NCBI RefSeq assembly: GCF_018130245.1
Contig: NZ_JAFCKP010000009.1
Span: forward strand, 167,232-231,231
Direction: 5' to 3'
Length of the DNA: 64,000 nt
Source of the DNA: Bradyrhizobium sp. SZCCT0231
GTDB taxonomy: Bacteria > Pseudomonadota > Alphaproteobacteria > Rhizobiales > Xanthobacteraceae
This document shows, in pieces, positions 25,402-33,767 of the stretch; within the stretch, counting starts at the first letter, position 1; the number at the start of each line of letters is the position of its first letter. Below the pieces are notes generated by a model. It did no database searches. It was not told the origin of the DNA and saw only the letters and a program-made list of their open reading frames with translations. The translations under genes and the position numbers were made by a program.

Positions 25402-26222
25402 GCCGCGCTCTCCTGCGCCGGAGAAGCATCGTCGGGATCGACCAGCACCTCGTCTTCTTCGCCGAGATAGGCACGCTTGACGTGGGGATCGGCGAGCACC
25501 GTTGCCGGATCGCCCTCGGCGATCTTCTTGCCGAAATCCAGCACCATGACGCGATGGGAGATGTCCATCACCACACCCATGTCGTGCTCGATCATCACCA
25601 CCGTCATCCCGAACTCCTCGTTGAGGTCGACGATGTAGCGGGCCATGTCCTCCTTCTCCTCGAAGTTCATGCCGGCCATCGGCTCGTCGAGGAGAATGAG
25701 GCGCGGCTCCAGTGCCATGGCGCGGGCGAGCTCCACGCGCTTGCGCAGGCCGTAAGAGAGAGTGCCGGCGGTCGCCTTGCGCACCGACTGCAGGTCGAGG
25801 AAGTCGATGATCTCCTCGACCTTGCGACGGTGCTCGAGCTCCTCCTTGCGCGCGCCGGTGAGCCAGTACAGGGAGCCCGTGAGGAAATTGTTCTTCAAGA
25901 GGTGATGGCGGCCGACCATGATGTTGTCGAGCACGCTCATGTGGTGGAACAGTGCCAGGTTCTGGAAGGTGCGGCCGATGCCCAGCGAGGCGCGGGCGTT
26001 CGGTGTCAGGGCGGTGATGTCGCGGTCCTGATAGAACAGCTGGCCTTCGGTCGGCTTGTAGCGACCGGAAATACAGTTCACGATCGAGGTCTTGCCGGCG
26101 CCGTTGGGGCCAATGATCGAGAACAGCTCGCCCTCCCTGATGGCGAAGCTGACATCGGTCAGCGCACGGACGCCGCCGAATCGCAAGGACACGCCGCGCA
26201 CTTCGAGACTGGTAGCCACCAA
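25398..26222 (-). CDS. livG: Liv-type ABC transporter ATP-binding protein (LivG)
   Basis: A 274-residue LivG-type ATPase: Walker A GPNGAGKTS (about 38-46), the LivG-typical G-R-T-F-Q-N after the Walker A region, signature LSYGLRKRVELAR (a Y/L variant of the ABC signature common in LivG), Walker B LILLDEPMAGMN and a switch His in IEHDM. It is the first gene of the minus-strand operon and faces the Crp/Fnr gene across a 333-base spacer. Confidence 0.92.
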   Translation of the reverse strand: MVATSLEVRGVSLRFGGVRALTDVSFAIREGELFSIIGPNGAGKTSIVNCISGRYKPTEGQLFYQDRDITALTPNARASLGIGRTFQNLALFHHMSVLDNIMVGRHHLLKNNFLTGSLYWLTGARKEELEHRRKVEEIIDFLDLQSVRKATAGTLSYGLRKRVELARAMALEPRLILLDEPMAGMNFEEKEDMARYIVDLNEEFGMTVVMIEHDMGVVMDISHRVMVLDFGKKIAEGDPATVLADPHVKRAYLGEEDEVLVDPDDASPAQESAA

Positions 26223-26555
26223 ACGAATCCCTCCCGGTCATGGCGCTCTTTAGCGGCGCTCTTCGTCCGTTCCTGTCGGGCGATCCTAGTACGGCGGCGG
26301 CGGTGAGGCCATGCAGCAGATGGTCTCGACCGGAGCCGCACCGCTCTCGCTCCCGTTTGGGATCAAAAGCCGCATCGCCCGAGGTGGTCCTCAATAGGGG
26401 AAAGCGCTATTTTGAAATGTCTTCCGGCTGACAATTCTGCGACAAAGTTTTCGGGCGGCGGTGGCTTTCATCTTTGGTCGAATGGCGGTCGAAACCATCA
26501 TGTTGCAATGCAGCAGAAGGCGGAGTGACGAAACGGTGCGGCTGGCCGCGAGATC
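26223..26555. other. 333-base divergent promoter region
   Basis: Lies between livG (minus) and the Crp/Fnr-type regulator (plus). No gene is seen. The centre (about 26396-26455) is AT-richer than the rest. The reverse strand shows ttgtca followed about 15 bases later by aaaata, a weak promoter candidate for the liv operon. I found no clear Crp/Fnr-type dyad. Confidence 0.4.
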
Positions 26556-27230
26556 ATGATTTCAGAAGATCATCTGAAGCGCGTCGCCGCCTGGTCGCGC
26601 GAGCTCACACAAGTGGAGATCGAGGTGGCGCGTGCCGGAATCACGGAGCGGTCCTACGGCACCGGCGAGACCGTGTTCATGCGCGGCGATATTTTTGCCT
26701 ATTGGGCCGGCATGGTGAGCGGCCTTGCCCGTATGGGCGGGGTTTCGCGCGACGGCAAGGAGACCAGCCTTGCCGGACTGACGGCAGGGGCCTGGTTCGG
26801 TGAGGGCAGCGTGCTCAAGAACGAGCCGCGCCGTTATGACGTGGTCGCGCTGCGCGACAGCCGCGTCGCGCTGATGGAACGCAGCGCCTTCATGTGGCTG
26901 TTCGAGAACAGCGTCGGCTTCAACCGCTTTCTGGTGCGCCAGCTCAATGAACGGCTCGGCCAGTTCATCGGCATGCTCGAGGTCAACCGGACGCTCGATG
27001 CCACCGCGCGCCTCGCCCGCAGCATCGCCTCGCTGTTCAACCCGATCCTCTATCCGGAATCGACCGCGCATCTGGAGATCACCCAGGAGGAGATCGGTGC
27101 GCTGTCCGGCATGTCCCGCCAGAACGCCAACCGGGCGCTGAACCGGCTGGAGAAAGAGGGGCTGCTGCGGCTGGAATATGGCGGCGTCACCATCCTCAAT
27201 GTCGAGCGGCTGCGCGGCTACGGGGATTAG
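26556..27230 (+). CDS. Crp/Fnr family transcriptional regulator
   Basis: A 224-residue regulator with an N-terminal cyclic-nucleotide-binding-type beta roll (about 15-125; E-T-V-F-M-R-G-D and G-x-W-F-G-E), a long dimer helix, and a C-terminal Crp-type winged helix (TQEEIGALSGMSRQNANRAL, about 174-193). No cysteines for an Fe-S cluster are present, so it is not an oxygen-sensing Fnr. It is transcribed away from the livG/acyl-CoA ligase operon and is a natural candidate to control it. The effector cannot be told; the beta roll may bind an acyl-CoA, a nucleotide or nothing. Confidence 0.88.
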   Translation: MISEDHLKRVAAWSRELTQVEIEVARAGITERSYGTGETVFMRGDIFAYWAGMVSGLARMGGVSRDGKETSLAGLTAGAWFGEGSVLKNEPRRYDVVALRDSRVALMERSAFMWLFENSVGFNRFLVRQLNERLGQFIGMLEVNRTLDATARLARSIASLFNPILYPESTAHLEITQEEIGALSGMSRQNANRALNRLEKEGLLRLEYGGVTILNVERLRGYGD

Positions 27231-27232
27231 AC

Positions 27233-27301
27233 TAGAGCGTTTTCGAGCGAAGTGGACACCGGTTCGCGTCAAGAAAACGCGTCAAAACGAGAATCTAGAG
27301 C
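27233..27301. repeat. Dispersed intergenic repeat of Bradyrhizobium type
   Basis: The stretch from tagagcgttttcgagcgaag to gaatctagag, with arms gcgtttt and aaaacgc, is a repeat I recognise between many Bradyrhizobium genes. It begins 3 bases after the regulator gene and leads straight into the hairpin at 27295-27332. Confidence 0.75.
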
Positions 27302-27332
27302 TCCGTTCCGATTCTTCGGAACGGAGTTCTAG
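27295..27332. terminator. Bidirectional terminator-like hairpin
   Basis: Arms at 27295-27311 and 27316-27332 pair over 17 bases with one G-T wobble around a 4-base loop. The hairpin overlaps the stop codon of the minus-strand MFS gene and follows the plus-strand regulator gene, so it can end both convergent transcripts. No long T-run follows. Confidence 0.7.
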
Positions 27333-28591
27333 CGCGCGTTGGCGGGCGCGTGCACCGGCCAGAGGTCGGCGCGCCAGCGCACTGCGATCGCCATCATCGC
27401 GAGGAACCCGGCGACGGCATAGAGCGAACCCGTCGCCGAATAGCCGATGATGTCGATCAGGCTGCCGGCCGCGAGAAGTCCGATAGGCAAGCCATAGATC
27501 ACCATCATGCGCACCCCCATGACGCGGCCTCGCAGATGCGCGCTCGCGGTGCGCATCAGGATGACGGCAGCCGAGATCATCGACATGCTCTGGGCGATGC
27601 CGGCGAGAACGAGGCAGGCCATCGCCACCGGCAAGGTCCTGACCTCGACGAACACCAGCAGCATGGCGTACCAGGCCAGCGTCGCGCCGATCAGGAGCCG
27701 GGCAATGCGTATGCCAGCGACGAGGCTGAGCGTAATGGAGCCGATAAGCGAGCCGACGGCGAAGCTCGCCGAGAGATAACCGAGGCCGGTCTGGTCGGTA
27801 TGAAAGATCTCCCGCGCGATGTAGGGCAACAATCCGCCCGTGAAGGGAAATGCGGTGAGATTGGCCAGGAAGGCGACGCACAGCGCCGCGCGCATTCCCG
27901 GGCCATTCCAGGCATAGACGATGCCTTCCTTCAGATCGCCCAGCAATCTCGAAACGGCGTGGCTGTTCGCCGGGAGATCGCTCGTGGTGATGGACCTTTT
28001 CGGCCGTGTCAGACAAAGCATCAGAAGCGCAGCCACGAGGTAGAGACCGGCGATCGCCACATACACGAGGCCAATTCCAAGCACGGCGAACAGCCCGGCG
28101 CCCGTCAATGCTCCGGCGATGCGGGCGCTGTCCTGGGTCGTGCGCGCAACGCTGATGGCCCCCACCAATTGCTTGGGCGGCATGATCTCGGCAAGCAGCG
28201 CACCCCGGACGCCGAGATCGGATGGACGAATCAGGCCCATGATCGCGACGATGACCATGACGCTCGGCGGCGACAGGTGGCCCGTCAGCGCCAGGACCAT
28301 GATGGTCGACGAGAGCACCGTATAGGCAAGGCGCATCGCAACCAGGAGATCGCGATGACCCATGCGGTCGCCGATCATGCCGAACACGGGCGCGACCAGT
28401 GTTCCGACGAACTGGAGTGAAGCGAGCACGGTGAGCAGCAGCACCGAGCCGGTCTCGACAATGATGTACCAGCCGAGCACCAGCGTCTCGACCTCGAAGG
28501 CCCAGGAGGTGAGCAGGTCGGACGGCCATTGGAAGCGATAGTTGCGGATGCGGAATGGCGCGAGCGCCGAAGGTCGTATGGTGGCGCTCAC
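27329..28591 (-). CDS. MFS transporter
   Basis: A major facilitator superfamily protein of about 420 residues with roughly 12 transmembrane helices. The loop after helix 2 reads G-D-R-M-G-H-R-D, a version of the MFS motif between helices 2 and 3, and the equivalent G-R-V-M-G-V-R occurs in the second half. It resembles the group of enterobactin-exporter/macrolide-efflux-like MFS proteins. The GTG at 28591 is preferred since conserved sequence (PSALAPFRIRNYRFQW) follows closely; a TTG at 28654 would add a basic, low-complexity leader. Stands alone, convergent with the Crp/Fnr gene. Substrate unknown. Confidence 0.82.
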   Translation of the reverse strand: MSATIRPSALAPFRIRNYRFQWPSDLLTSWAFEVETLVLGWYIIVETGSVLLLTVLASLQFVGTLVAPVFGMIGDRMGHRDLLVAMRLAYTVLSSTIMVLALTGHLSPPSVMVIVAIMGLIRPSDLGVRGALLAEIMPPKQLVGAISVARTTQDSARIAGALTGAGLFAVLGIGLVYVAIAGLYLVAALLMLCLTRPKRSITTSDLPANSHAVSRLLGDLKEGIVYAWNGPGMRAALCVAFLANLTAFPFTGGLLPYIAREIFHTDQTGLGYLSASFAVGSLIGSITLSLVAGIRIARLLIGATLAWYAMLLVFVEVRTLPVAMACLVLAGIAQSMSMISAAVILMRTASAHLRGRVMGVRMMVIYGLPIGLLAAGSLIDIIGYSATGSLYAVAGFLAMMAIAVRWRADLWPVHAPANAR

Positions 28592-28715
28592 GACGCGATG
28601 ACGCGTGTCACGGCGATTCCCTTGCCCTTGTCGTTTCTTCTTGCGGTCGCGCAACCTAGCGCTGGCGATGCTTGTGTCAATCGCAGCCGCCGCAGGTCGC
28701 CCCCGCGCTCGGCTC

Positions 28716-29558
28716 TTACCTCGCCGCGGCTCTCGGCTTCCGCTCCGCCAGCGCCTCGGCCATCGCCGAGATCAGCGGACGCATGAAATACGCGTCCTCC
28801 GCCGGCGAGACGTCCGTGCGCAGACCGTGCGCGGCGAGCTCACCGGAGACCGCCGGCCCCACCGAGGCGATCAACGTCCGTTCGAGGCCTGCACGCAGTT
28901 TCGCTTCGCTGCCATGTGCTTTCGCGGCCTCGATCAGGCGGCGGACCTGGCCGAGATTGGTGAGCGCGACGGAATCGATCCGCCCCGAGGCCATGTCGTC
29001 GATGGCAGCGATGATGTTCGCATCCGCTGCCTTGGAATCGTAGACATAGGGCAGCACGGTATCGACGGCGGCGCCTTGCGCGGCCAGCGCGCCGGTCAGC
29101 GCGCCGTGATCCTTGTCTGGATAGAGCTGGAGACCGAGGCGTCGTCCCTTCAGGTCGAGCTTGGCCAGCATCTCGATCACGCCTTCGGTGGTCGGCTTCT
29201 CCGTGGTCTGCTGCGCCTCGAGACCGATCTCGCGCAGCGCCTTGCCCGGCTTCGGGCCGCGGGTGAATTTGCGCGCTTTGGCGAGCGCCGCGACAAGGGC
29301 GGCGTCGAGCCCGCGGGTGCGGGCGAGCTTCATGATGCGACGCAGGCCTTCGCCCGTCATCAGCACGAGATCGTCGAAGGGCTTGTCGATGGCACGGCGA
29401 ATCCAGGCCTCGACTGGAGCCGGGTCCGGCGCATCATGAATGGTGAACATCGGGCATTGCACGACCTCGGCGCCTTGCTCGGCCAGAAGCTTGGAGAACT
29501 GCGCCTCCTCACGCGTTTCCAGGATCAGGATGCGGTAGCCGTTCAAGCGGTCGGCCAT
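28716..29558 (-). CDS. Uroporphyrinogen-III synthase family protein (HemD-like)
   Basis: A 280-residue protein of the HemD fold: two alternating alpha/beta domains, with R-I-L-I-L-E-T-R-E at the N-terminus, a central LMTGEGLR, a K-x-T-x-x-L-R-E-like helix, TTEG, and LTNLGQVRR plus ASVGPAVSGEL towards the end, the last matching the conserved (S/A)-I-G-P-x-T/V element. HemD closes hydroxymethylbilane to uroporphyrinogen III. The ATG at 29558 was chosen over an upstream frame extension lacking family character. It is divergent from purU. It may be a second HemD-like protein, as these also occur in nitrate/nitrite regulation. Confidence 0.8.
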   Translation of the reverse strand: MADRLNGYRILILETREEAQFSKLLAEQGAEVVQCPMFTIHDAPDPAPVEAWIRRAIDKPFDDLVLMTGEGLRRIMKLARTRGLDAALVAALAKARKFTRGPKPGKALREIGLEAQQTTEKPTTEGVIEMLAKLDLKGRRLGLQLYPDKDHGALTGALAAQGAAVDTVLPYVYDSKAADANIIAAIDDMASGRIDSVALTNLGQVRRLIEAAKAHGSEAKLRAGLERTLIASVGPAVSGELAAHGLRTDVSPAEDAYFMRPLISAMAEALAERKPRAAAR

Positions 29559-29700
29559 GGGGATGCTCCGGTGAGAATTCGCAATTGTCTGTTCATCCTG
29601 ACTCCGCGGTTGGGATTGGCGCAAGGGCGGGGTCGGTGCTAGAGCAGGGCGCAAATCGCTGGATCGTTCCGCTGCACAAACCTTCATCAAGAGCCAAGCC

Positions 29701-30564
29701 TTGCCCGACCATCAATATGTTCTGACCCTGTCCTGCCCGGATCGCCCCGGCATCGTCTCGGCGGTGTCGACGTTTCTTGCTCATAACGGACAGAACATCC
29801 TCGACGCCCAGCAGTTCGACGACGTCGAGACCGAGAAGTTCTTCATGCGGGTGGTGTTCACAGCGGCCGATCTTGCCGTGGAACTGTCGGCGCTCCAGAC
29901 CGGCTTTGCGGCGATCGCCGAGCGTTTCGGCATGGAGTGGCAGATGCGCGACCGGGCTGCGCATCGCAAGGTGATGCTGCTGGTGTCGAAATCCGACCAC
30001 TGCCTGGTCGACATCCTCTATCGCTGGCGCATCGGCGAATTGCCGATGATTCCGACTGCGATCGTCTCCAACCACCCGCGCGAGGTCTATGCCGGGCTCG
30101 ATTTCGGCGGCATCCCGTTCCACCACCTGCCTGTCACCAAGGAGACCAAGCGCGAGCAGGAGGCGCAGATCATGGACCTCGTCGGCGAGACGAAGACCGA
30201 TCTGGTCGTGCTCGCCCGCTACATGCAGATCCTGTCCGACGATCTCTCGGCGAAGCTGTCGGGGCGCTGCATCAACATCCACCACTCGTTCCTGCCGGGC
30301 TTCAAGGGCGCAAAACCCTATCACCAGGCCCATGAGCGCGGGGTCAAGCTGATCGGCGCCACCGCGCATTACGTCACGCGCGACCTCGACGAGGGCCCGA
30401 TCATCGACCAGGACGTCGAGCGCATCAGCCATCGCGACACGCCGGAAGATCTGGTCCGCAAGGGCCGCGACATCGAGCGCCGCGTGCTGGCACGAGCCAT
30501 CCGCTACCATCTCGACGACCGTGTCATCCTCAATGGCCGCAAGACCGTGGTGTTTGTGGACTAG
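29701..30564 (+). CDS. purU: Formyltetrahydrofolate deformylase
   Basis: A 287-residue PurU: an N-terminal ACT domain (about 5-85, starting [16 protein letters not shown]) and a C-terminal formyltransferase-fold hydrolase. The catalytic triad is Asn192 and His194 in N-I-H-H-S-F-L-P-G, with Asp230 in L-D-E-G-P-I-I. It hydrolyses 10-formyl-THF to THF and formate, balancing one-carbon pools. Initiation appears to be at TTG 29701, because the conserved [10 protein letters not shown]-type start follows directly and no ATG is suitably placed; the ribosome site is weak. An inverted repeat follows the stop. Confidence 0.93.
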   Translation: MPDHQYVLTLSCPDRPGIVSAVSTFLAHNGQNILDAQQFDDVETEKFFMRVVFTAADLAVELSALQTGFAAIAERFGMEWQMRDRAAHRKVMLLVSKSDHCLVDILYRWRIGELPMIPTAIVSNHPREVYAGLDFGGIPFHHLPVTKETKREQEAQIMDLVGETKTDLVVLARYMQILSDDLSAKLSGRCINIHHSFLPGFKGAKPYHQAHERGVKLIGATAHYVTRDLDEGPIIDQDVERISHRDTPEDLVRKGRDIERRVLARAIRYHLDDRVILNGRKTVVFVD

Positions 30565-30634
30565 CGAATAGTGAGTGGCGAATGGCGAGTGGCCCGGGAG
30601 GGCGCCTATTCGCTATTCCCTATTCGCCATTCGC
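30564..30634. repeat. Inverted repeat after purU
   Basis: An imperfect inverted repeat built from variants of gcgaatagtgagtggcgaat (arm 30564-30592) and attcgccattcgc (arm 30605-30634). It lies tail-to-tail between purU and the minus-strand lipoprotein gene and could fold into a long hairpin serving both. A dispersed repeat of the genome is likely. Confidence 0.7.
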
Positions 30635-30638
30635 TTCC

Positions 30639-30932
30639 TCAACGCACCGCGCCAGCCGACGTCGTCCCCGTCGCGCCCTTCTGGGCCTGCTCTTCCTTCT
30701 CGCGATCGGCCGCCGGCAGCAGTCGCTTGCGTTCGCGTTCTTTCATGTAGGCATCGTATTGCGGTGTGCCGGGTCGCGGCGGAGCATCGGCGGGCAGGCC
30801 GCCGGCCCATTGCGGGACATAGTCGCCCATGCCGGCGGAGAGTTTTTCGTTGACCGTCCCGCAGCCTGCAAGGTTGGGAGCGAGCAGGGCGACTGCGGCA
30901 GCGATCGAAAGAGAACGGGAGCGCATGGACAT
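30639..30932 (-). CDS. Small predicted lipoprotein
   Basis: A 97-residue protein with a basic N-terminus, a hydrophobic stretch and a lipobox L-A-G-C at residues 21-24, so the mature protein would start at Cys24 and be lipid-anchored. The rest is polar, with a proline-rich centre and a charged K-E-R-E-R-K-R segment. I do not recognise a family. It stands alone before the second liv operon, on the opposite strand. Confidence 0.75.
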   Translation of the reverse strand: MSMRSRSLSIAAAVALLAPNLAGCGTVNEKLSAGMGDYVPQWAGGLPADAPPRPGTPQYDAYMKERERKRLLPAADREKEEQAQKGATGTTSAGAVR

Positions 30933-31513
30933 CTTCTAAGTCGTGCCCGATCGGGGCCCGGATGGAGTGGCGCCGGATAGGCGTCGGCGGCGAACCATAG
31001 CTCTCAATATCTAAAATTGGCCTATTCGAGGGTGGGCAATGCTGTATACATGGAAGGTATTATAATAAGCCAATTTGGCCCTTGAAGGGCTGGCTCTAGT
31101 TGGTACGGTATACATCGCGTATTTCTCGTTCGATATGAATCACCGAGTGGCCTCGCGCGAAGCGTTTGAGATGTCGAGATTCTGCAAATGAGAGGCGGAA
31201 TCCTCCATCCACGGCGGTCGTGCGGCCTTCTTAAGTGGCGCATCGACAAGCCATCGCCGACCGGCCGGGCGCCACGGGGGCTTTTTCGTTGACAAGACCA
31301 TATTCTTTGTACAATCGTACAAATCTCTCCCTGCCGTCGTTGAGGCAGATCACGCGGCTTGCGCCGAATGGTCGCCCAACGTCCGATTGACAACGGGGTT
31401 GCAGAGGACGCCATGTGGCCGCACGGCATGGCTTGTCCGAGAGTGAAGCGCGGCAAGGACCGGGCACTCGGTCCGGCTCACAAGAGGTCAGGAATGAAGG
31501 GGAGGGACATCTG
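30933..31513. other. 581-base leader/intergenic region before the second liv operon
   Basis: No convincing gene. It is AT-richer than its surroundings in places and holds several candidate regulatory sequences: two GTATAC palindromes (31044-31049 and 31108-31113) and a promoter with an overlapping 18-base dyad at 31289-31323. A minus-strand open frame covering 31022-31456 lacks conserved character and is not called. Confidence 0.5.
31289..31323 (+). promoter_or_regulatory. Putative promoter overlapped by an operator-like palindrome
   Basis: TTGACA at 31289-31294 and TACAAT at 31310-31315 form a sigma-70-like pair with a 15-base spacer, somewhat short. The -10 element lies inside the perfect dyad TTTGTAC-AATC-GTACAAA (31306-31323). 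A protein bound there would block the promoter. The first gene starts at 31514, giving a leader of roughly 190 bases. Confidence 0.5.
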
Positions 31514-32692
31514 ATGTTCGAACGCAGGATTTTTTCACGCACCGCTGCCGTTGCCGCCATCGCAGGCCTTGCCGGCCTCGCGCCCGCCAAGGCCGCAGAC
31601 AGCGTCAAGGTCGGTCTGATCCTGCCGATGACCGGCGGGCAGGCCTCGACCGGCAAGCAGATCGAGAACGCGATCAAGCTCTACATGCAGCAGAAGGGCG
31701 ACACCGTCGCCGGCAAGAAGGTCGAGATCATCCTCAAGGATGATGCCGCGATCCCGGATAAGACCAAGACCGCCGCGCAGGAGCTGATCGTCAACGACAA
31801 GGTCAACTTCATCGCCGGCTTCGGCGTGACGCCGGCAGCTCTCGCCGCCGCGCCGCTCGCAACGCAAGCCAAGATCCCGGAAGTCGTGATGGCGGCGGGT
31901 ACCTCCATCATCACCGAGCGCTCGCCCTATATCGTGCGCACCAGCTTCACGCTGGCGCAGTCCTCGACCATCATCGGCGACTGGGCGGTGAAGAACGGCA
32001 TCAAGAAGGTGGCGACGCTGACCTCGGACTACGCGCCGGGCAATGACGCGCTGAACTTCTTCAAGCAGCATTTCACCGCGGGCGGCGGCGAGGTGGTCGA
32101 AGAGGTCAAGACGCCCTTGCAGAACCCCGACTTCGCGCCGTTTCTCCAGCGCATGAAGGACGCCAAGCCCGACGCCATCTTCGTGTTCGTGCCGGCGGGG
32201 CAAGGCGGCAACTTCGTGAAGCAATATGCCGAGCGCGGTCTCGACAAGGCCGGCATCAAGGTGATCGGGCCGGGCGACGTCACCGACGACGACCTGCTCA
32301 ACAACATGGGTGACGCCGTGCTCGGCACGGTCACCGCGCACCTCTATTCCGCGGCGCATCCGTCCGCGATGAACAAGGATTTCGTCGCCGCCTACAAGAA
32401 GGCGTTCGGCAACCGTCCGGGCTTCATGGCCGTGGGCGGCTATGACGGCATCCACCTGATCTACGAGGCGCTGAAGAAGACCGGTGGCGACACCAACGGC
32501 GACAAGCTGATCGAAGCCATGAAGGGCCAGAAGTGGGAAAGCCCGCGCGGCCCGATCTCGATCGACCCCGAGACCCGCGACATCGTGCAGAACATCTACA
32601 TCCGCAAGGTCGAGAAGGTCGACGGCGAGCTCTACAATGTCGAGTTCGCGACCTTCGAGGCCGTCAAGGATCTCGGCAAGACCAAGAAGTGA
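31514..32692 (+). CDS. Periplasmic substrate-binding protein of a second Liv-type ABC transporter
   Basis: A 392-residue binding protein of the Leu/Ile/Val type with a signal peptide (about 1-28, ending A-K-A). The mature N-terminus V-K-V-G-L-I-L-P-M-T-G is the standard first strand, and YDGIHLIYEAL near the end is typical. The ATG at 31514 has a strong GGAGGG eight bases upstream. It heads the plus-strand operon with livH, livM, livG, livF and a MetE-like gene. The ligand could be a branched-chain or sulfur-containing amino acid; the downstream methyltransferase-like gene hints at the latter. Confidence 0.9.
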   Translation: MFERRIFSRTAAVAAIAGLAGLAPAKAADSVKVGLILPMTGGQASTGKQIENAIKLYMQQKGDTVAGKKVEIILKDDAAIPDKTKTAAQELIVNDKVNFIAGFGVTPAALAAAPLATQAKIPEVVMAAGTSIITERSPYIVRTSFTLAQSSTIIGDWAVKNGIKKVATLTSDYAPGNDALNFFKQHFTAGGGEVVEEVKTPLQNPDFAPFLQRMKDAKPDAIFVFVPAGQGGNFVKQYAERGLDKAGIKVIGPGDVTDDDLLNNMGDAVLGTVTAHLYSAAHPSAMNKDFVAAYKKAFGNRPGFMAVGGYDGIHLIYEALKKTGGDTNGDKLIEAMKGQKWESPRGPISIDPETRDIVQNIYIRKVEKVDGELYNVEFATFEAVKDLGKTKK

Positions 32693-32726
32693 CGCGCGCA
32701 AGCGCGTCATCCCGGGGCTCTCCTCA

Positions 32727-32841
32727 CCTCTCCCGCTTGCGGGAGAGGTTGGCGCAGAGCGCCGGGTGAGGGTTCTCTCCTCATCGGGAGTCTCCCAGTG
32801 GAAAGACCCTCTCCCCAACCCTCTCCCGCAAGCGGGAGAGG
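32727..32841. repeat. Pair of palindromes in a dispersed repeat
   Basis: Two perfect 22-base palindromes, cctctcccgcttgcggga... at 32727-32748 and its near mirror at 32820-32841, separated by about 70 bases. They can form two hairpins or one large one. The element fills the gap between the binding-protein gene and livH, where such hairpins often protect the upstream mRNA and lower downstream expression. Confidence 0.85.
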
Positions 32842-32889
32842 GAGTGCAGCACGGCCCTTGGCCACACTTGAGATGATCTTCGACCTTCG

Positions 32890-33759
32890 ATGACCGCAAT
32901 CCTCACCAACCTGTTCGATGGCGTCGCCTACGGCATGCTGCTGTTCGTGCTCGCCTGCGGGCTCGCGGTCACGCTCGGCCTGATGAACTTCGTCAATCTC
33001 GCCCACGGCGCCTTCGCCATGGCCGGCGGCTATGTCTGCATGGTGCTGGTCAACCGGATGGGCTGGCCGTTTTTCGCTGCGCTGCCGCTTGCCTTCGTTT
33101 CGTCGGCCGCAATTGGCATTGCGCTCGAGCGCACGCTTTACCGTCATCTCTACACGCGCAGCCATCTCGACCAGGTGCTGTTCACGATCGGCCTGAGCTT
33201 CATGTCGGTCGCGGCCGTCGACTACATCCAGGGCTCCTCGCGCGTCTTCATCAATTTGCCCGCCGCGCTCCAGGGCCAGTTCGACCTGTTCGGCGTCGGC
33301 ATCGGCCGCTACCGCCTGATGATCATCGTGATCTGCGGCCTGCTCACCATCGGCCTGCAGATGGTGCTGGCGAAGACGCGCTTCGGCAGCCGACTGCGCG
33401 CTGCGGTCGACGACCCCCGCGCCGCCAGTGGCCTCGGCATCAACGTGCCGCAGGTGTTCGCCTTCACCTTTGCCTTCGGCTGCGGGCTCGCCGGCCTCGG
33501 CGGCGCGCTGAGCGCCGAGATCCTTGGGCTCGATCCGTATTTCCCGCTGAAGTTCATGATCTACTTCCTGATCGTGGTCACCGTCGGCGGCTCCTCCTCG
33601 ATAACAGGTCCGTTCCTGGCCTCGCTCCTGCTCGGCATCGGCGACGTCGCCGGCAAATATTACGTGCCGAAGATGGGCCCCTTCGTGATCTACACCATGA
33701 TGATCGTGATCCTGATCTGGCGCCCGAACGGCCTGTTCGGCCGTACGGCCGCGCGTTGA
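32890..33759 (+). CDS. livH: Liv-type ABC transporter permease (LivH)
   Basis: A 289-residue permease with about 8 membrane helices. It has the LivH-type start (DGVAYGMLLFVLACGLAVTL), L-M-N-F-V-N-L-A-H-G and the coupling stretch R-A-A-V-D-D-P-R-A-A-S-G-L-G-I-N. Second gene of the plus-strand liv operon. Its stop lies 8 bases before the ATG of livM. Confidence 0.92.
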   Translation: MTAILTNLFDGVAYGMLLFVLACGLAVTLGLMNFVNLAHGAFAMAGGYVCMVLVNRMGWPFFAALPLAFVSSAAIGIALERTLYRHLYTRSHLDQVLFTIGLSFMSVAAVDYIQGSSRVFINLPAALQGQFDLFGVGIGRYRLMIIVICGLLTIGLQMVLAKTRFGSRLRAAVDDPRAASGLGINVPQVFAFTFAFGCGLAGLGGALSAEILGLDPYFPLKFMIYFLIVVTVGGSSSITGPFLASLLLGIGDVAGKYYVPKMGPFVIYTMMIVILIWRPNGLFGRTAAR

Positions 33760-33767
33760 GTTCGCCG

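Noticed and set aside
25402-26394. N-terminal extension of the acyl-CoA ligase frame to 974 residues
   Set aside because: The added part lies over livG in another frame and reads as Arg/His/Pro-rich nonsense; the ATGA overlap at 25398-25401 gives a natural start.
31022-31456. A 144-codon minus-strand frame before the second liv operon
   Set aside because: No conserved character, no ribosome site, and it overlaps the likely promoter and operator.
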